Source: Clostridia bacterium
GTDB lineage: Bacteria > Bacillota > Clostridia > TANB77 > CAG-508
Direction of reading: 5' to 3'
Assembly: GCA_017404545.1 (NCBI GenBank)
Contig: JAFRCC010000018.1
Span: forward strand, 124,001 to 188,000
DNA length: 64,000 nucleotides
A model generated the notes under the pieces. The model searched no databases. It was not told the origin of the DNA and saw nothing but the letters and a program-made list of their open reading frames with translations. Position 1 is the stretch's first letter; each line of letters starts with the position of its first letter. Of this stretch, positions 63,567 to 64,000 are shown in pieces. The position numbers and the translations under genes were made by a program.

Positions 63567-64000
63567 TTAATCATTATATATAAAACATCCCCCATATATT
63601 GATGATGTAAATATTTTAGATTGATCAAAATAACCTGTATTTTTTCCTCCTCCAGCAGGATCTCCTAAAAGTACCTGACCTTGCTCATTTATACCTAATA
63701 ATGTTGCATAATGCCCCCACTCATAATCTTTTTCTCCTATTGCTCCATGAATATTTACTATAACAGGTTGTCCACTTTTTAGGTGCTCTATAATTTCCTC
63801 TTTTGTTGTATTAATTTTCCATTCACTCTTTATTCCATAGGCTTCCAATACGTCAGATAGTGCCTTAAATGATAATAAATCACCTGATGTTCCCCCAATC
63901 TCGCTCATTTTATTTCCAACATCTTTAGGATTTATATTCTGATTATTAGCACTCACTATCGTGGCAACACTAGTTGGCCCTGCTCCAGATGCACTATAGG
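63567..64000 (-). CDS. C39-like peptidase-fold protein, partial (5' end outside the window)
   Basis: The reading frame is open to the window edge beyond the internal GTG at 63956. The visible part starts ASGAGPTSVATIVSANN, matching the nucleophile motif CGPTS of peptidase C39-like proteins but with Ala in place of Cys. The later His (EWGHYATLLGI) and Asp (LLGDPAGGGKN) are kept. The protein may be an inactive C39 homologue or a regulator. The missing N-terminus prevents judging signal and length. Confidence 0.7.
   Translation of the reverse strand, partial: YSASGAGPTSVATIVSANNQNINPKDVGNKMSEIGGTSGDLLSFKALSDVLEAYGIKSEWKINTTKEEIIEHLKSGQPVIVNIHGAIGEKDYEWGHYATLLGINEQGQVLLGDPAGGGKNTGYFDQSKIFTSSIYGGCFIYND

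Noticed and set aside
1..64000. CRISPR arrays, tRNA and rRNA genes, transposases
   Set aside because: No regularly spaced direct repeats, no tRNA T-arm consensus and no transposase reading frame were seen.

Overview
The window comes from a low-GC (about 30% by eye) Gram-positive bacterium, most likely an uncultivated gut-type member of the Clostridia. The evidence is A-rich Shine-Dalgarno sites of the AGGAGG type, TTG starts, a tyrosine T-box leader, a class A RNase P RNA, spoIIM, AddA, mini-RNase III, RbgA, RqcP, LytR-CpsA-Psr and D-Ala-D-Ala carboxypeptidase genes, and a Pta/AckA acetate pathway. Most genes lie on the minus strand. No tRNA, rRNA, CRISPR array or transposase gene was seen.

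Layout. 0-10 kb: surface lipoproteins, an acyl-CoA ligase, a compositionally foreign pair (3.3-4.9 kb), Nudix and Ham1-like nucleotide hydrolases, and an M20 peptidase with a small upstream peptide gene. 10-18 kb: amidoligase-like protein, exoA, LD-carboxypeptidase, a LOG-family gene, a Xer recombinase, spoIIM and tmcAL. 18-21.3 kb: a radical SAM/SPASM enzyme followed by three paralogous small membrane proteins with a LYGxP-type motif. 21.6-23 kb: rnhA, a 40-residue peptide gene and rnpB. 23-28.6 kb: a Dlt-like operon (adenylation enzyme, PLP decarboxylase, carrier protein, MBOAT, DltD-like protein). 28.9-32.5 kb: two acetate kinases and pta. 32.8-43 kb: helicase, LCP protein, uppP, CPBP protease, tyrS and a 758-residue orphan. 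43-54 kb: rqcP, addA, VanW, D-Ala-D-Ala carboxypeptidase and an rbgA/mrnC/JAMM/kinase operon. 52-59 kb: an accessory stretch of mostly unknown proteins. 59-64 kb: a 48-residue peptide gene, a polar amino-acid ABC transporter, a lipid kinase and a C39-like protein cut by the window edge.

The most striking observation is shared by three otherwise intact genes: the DltD-like protein, a superfamily I helicase and a D-Ala-D-Ala carboxypeptidase. Each is interrupted once, always at an in-frame CGG codon followed by A, and the reading frame is restored exactly by skipping one base so that GGA is read next. Reading by eye, I found no other in-frame CGG in the native genes. The only other in-frame CGG codons are in the foreign-looking pair at 3.3-4.9 kb. 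This suggests that CGG is unassigned in this organism and works as a +1 frameshift site; a shared sequencing artefact is the main alternative. Other notable features are a GGGACGGAGC repeat family that supplies the ribosome-binding site of three genes, a Dlt-like operon containing a decarboxylase, and the LYGxP cluster.
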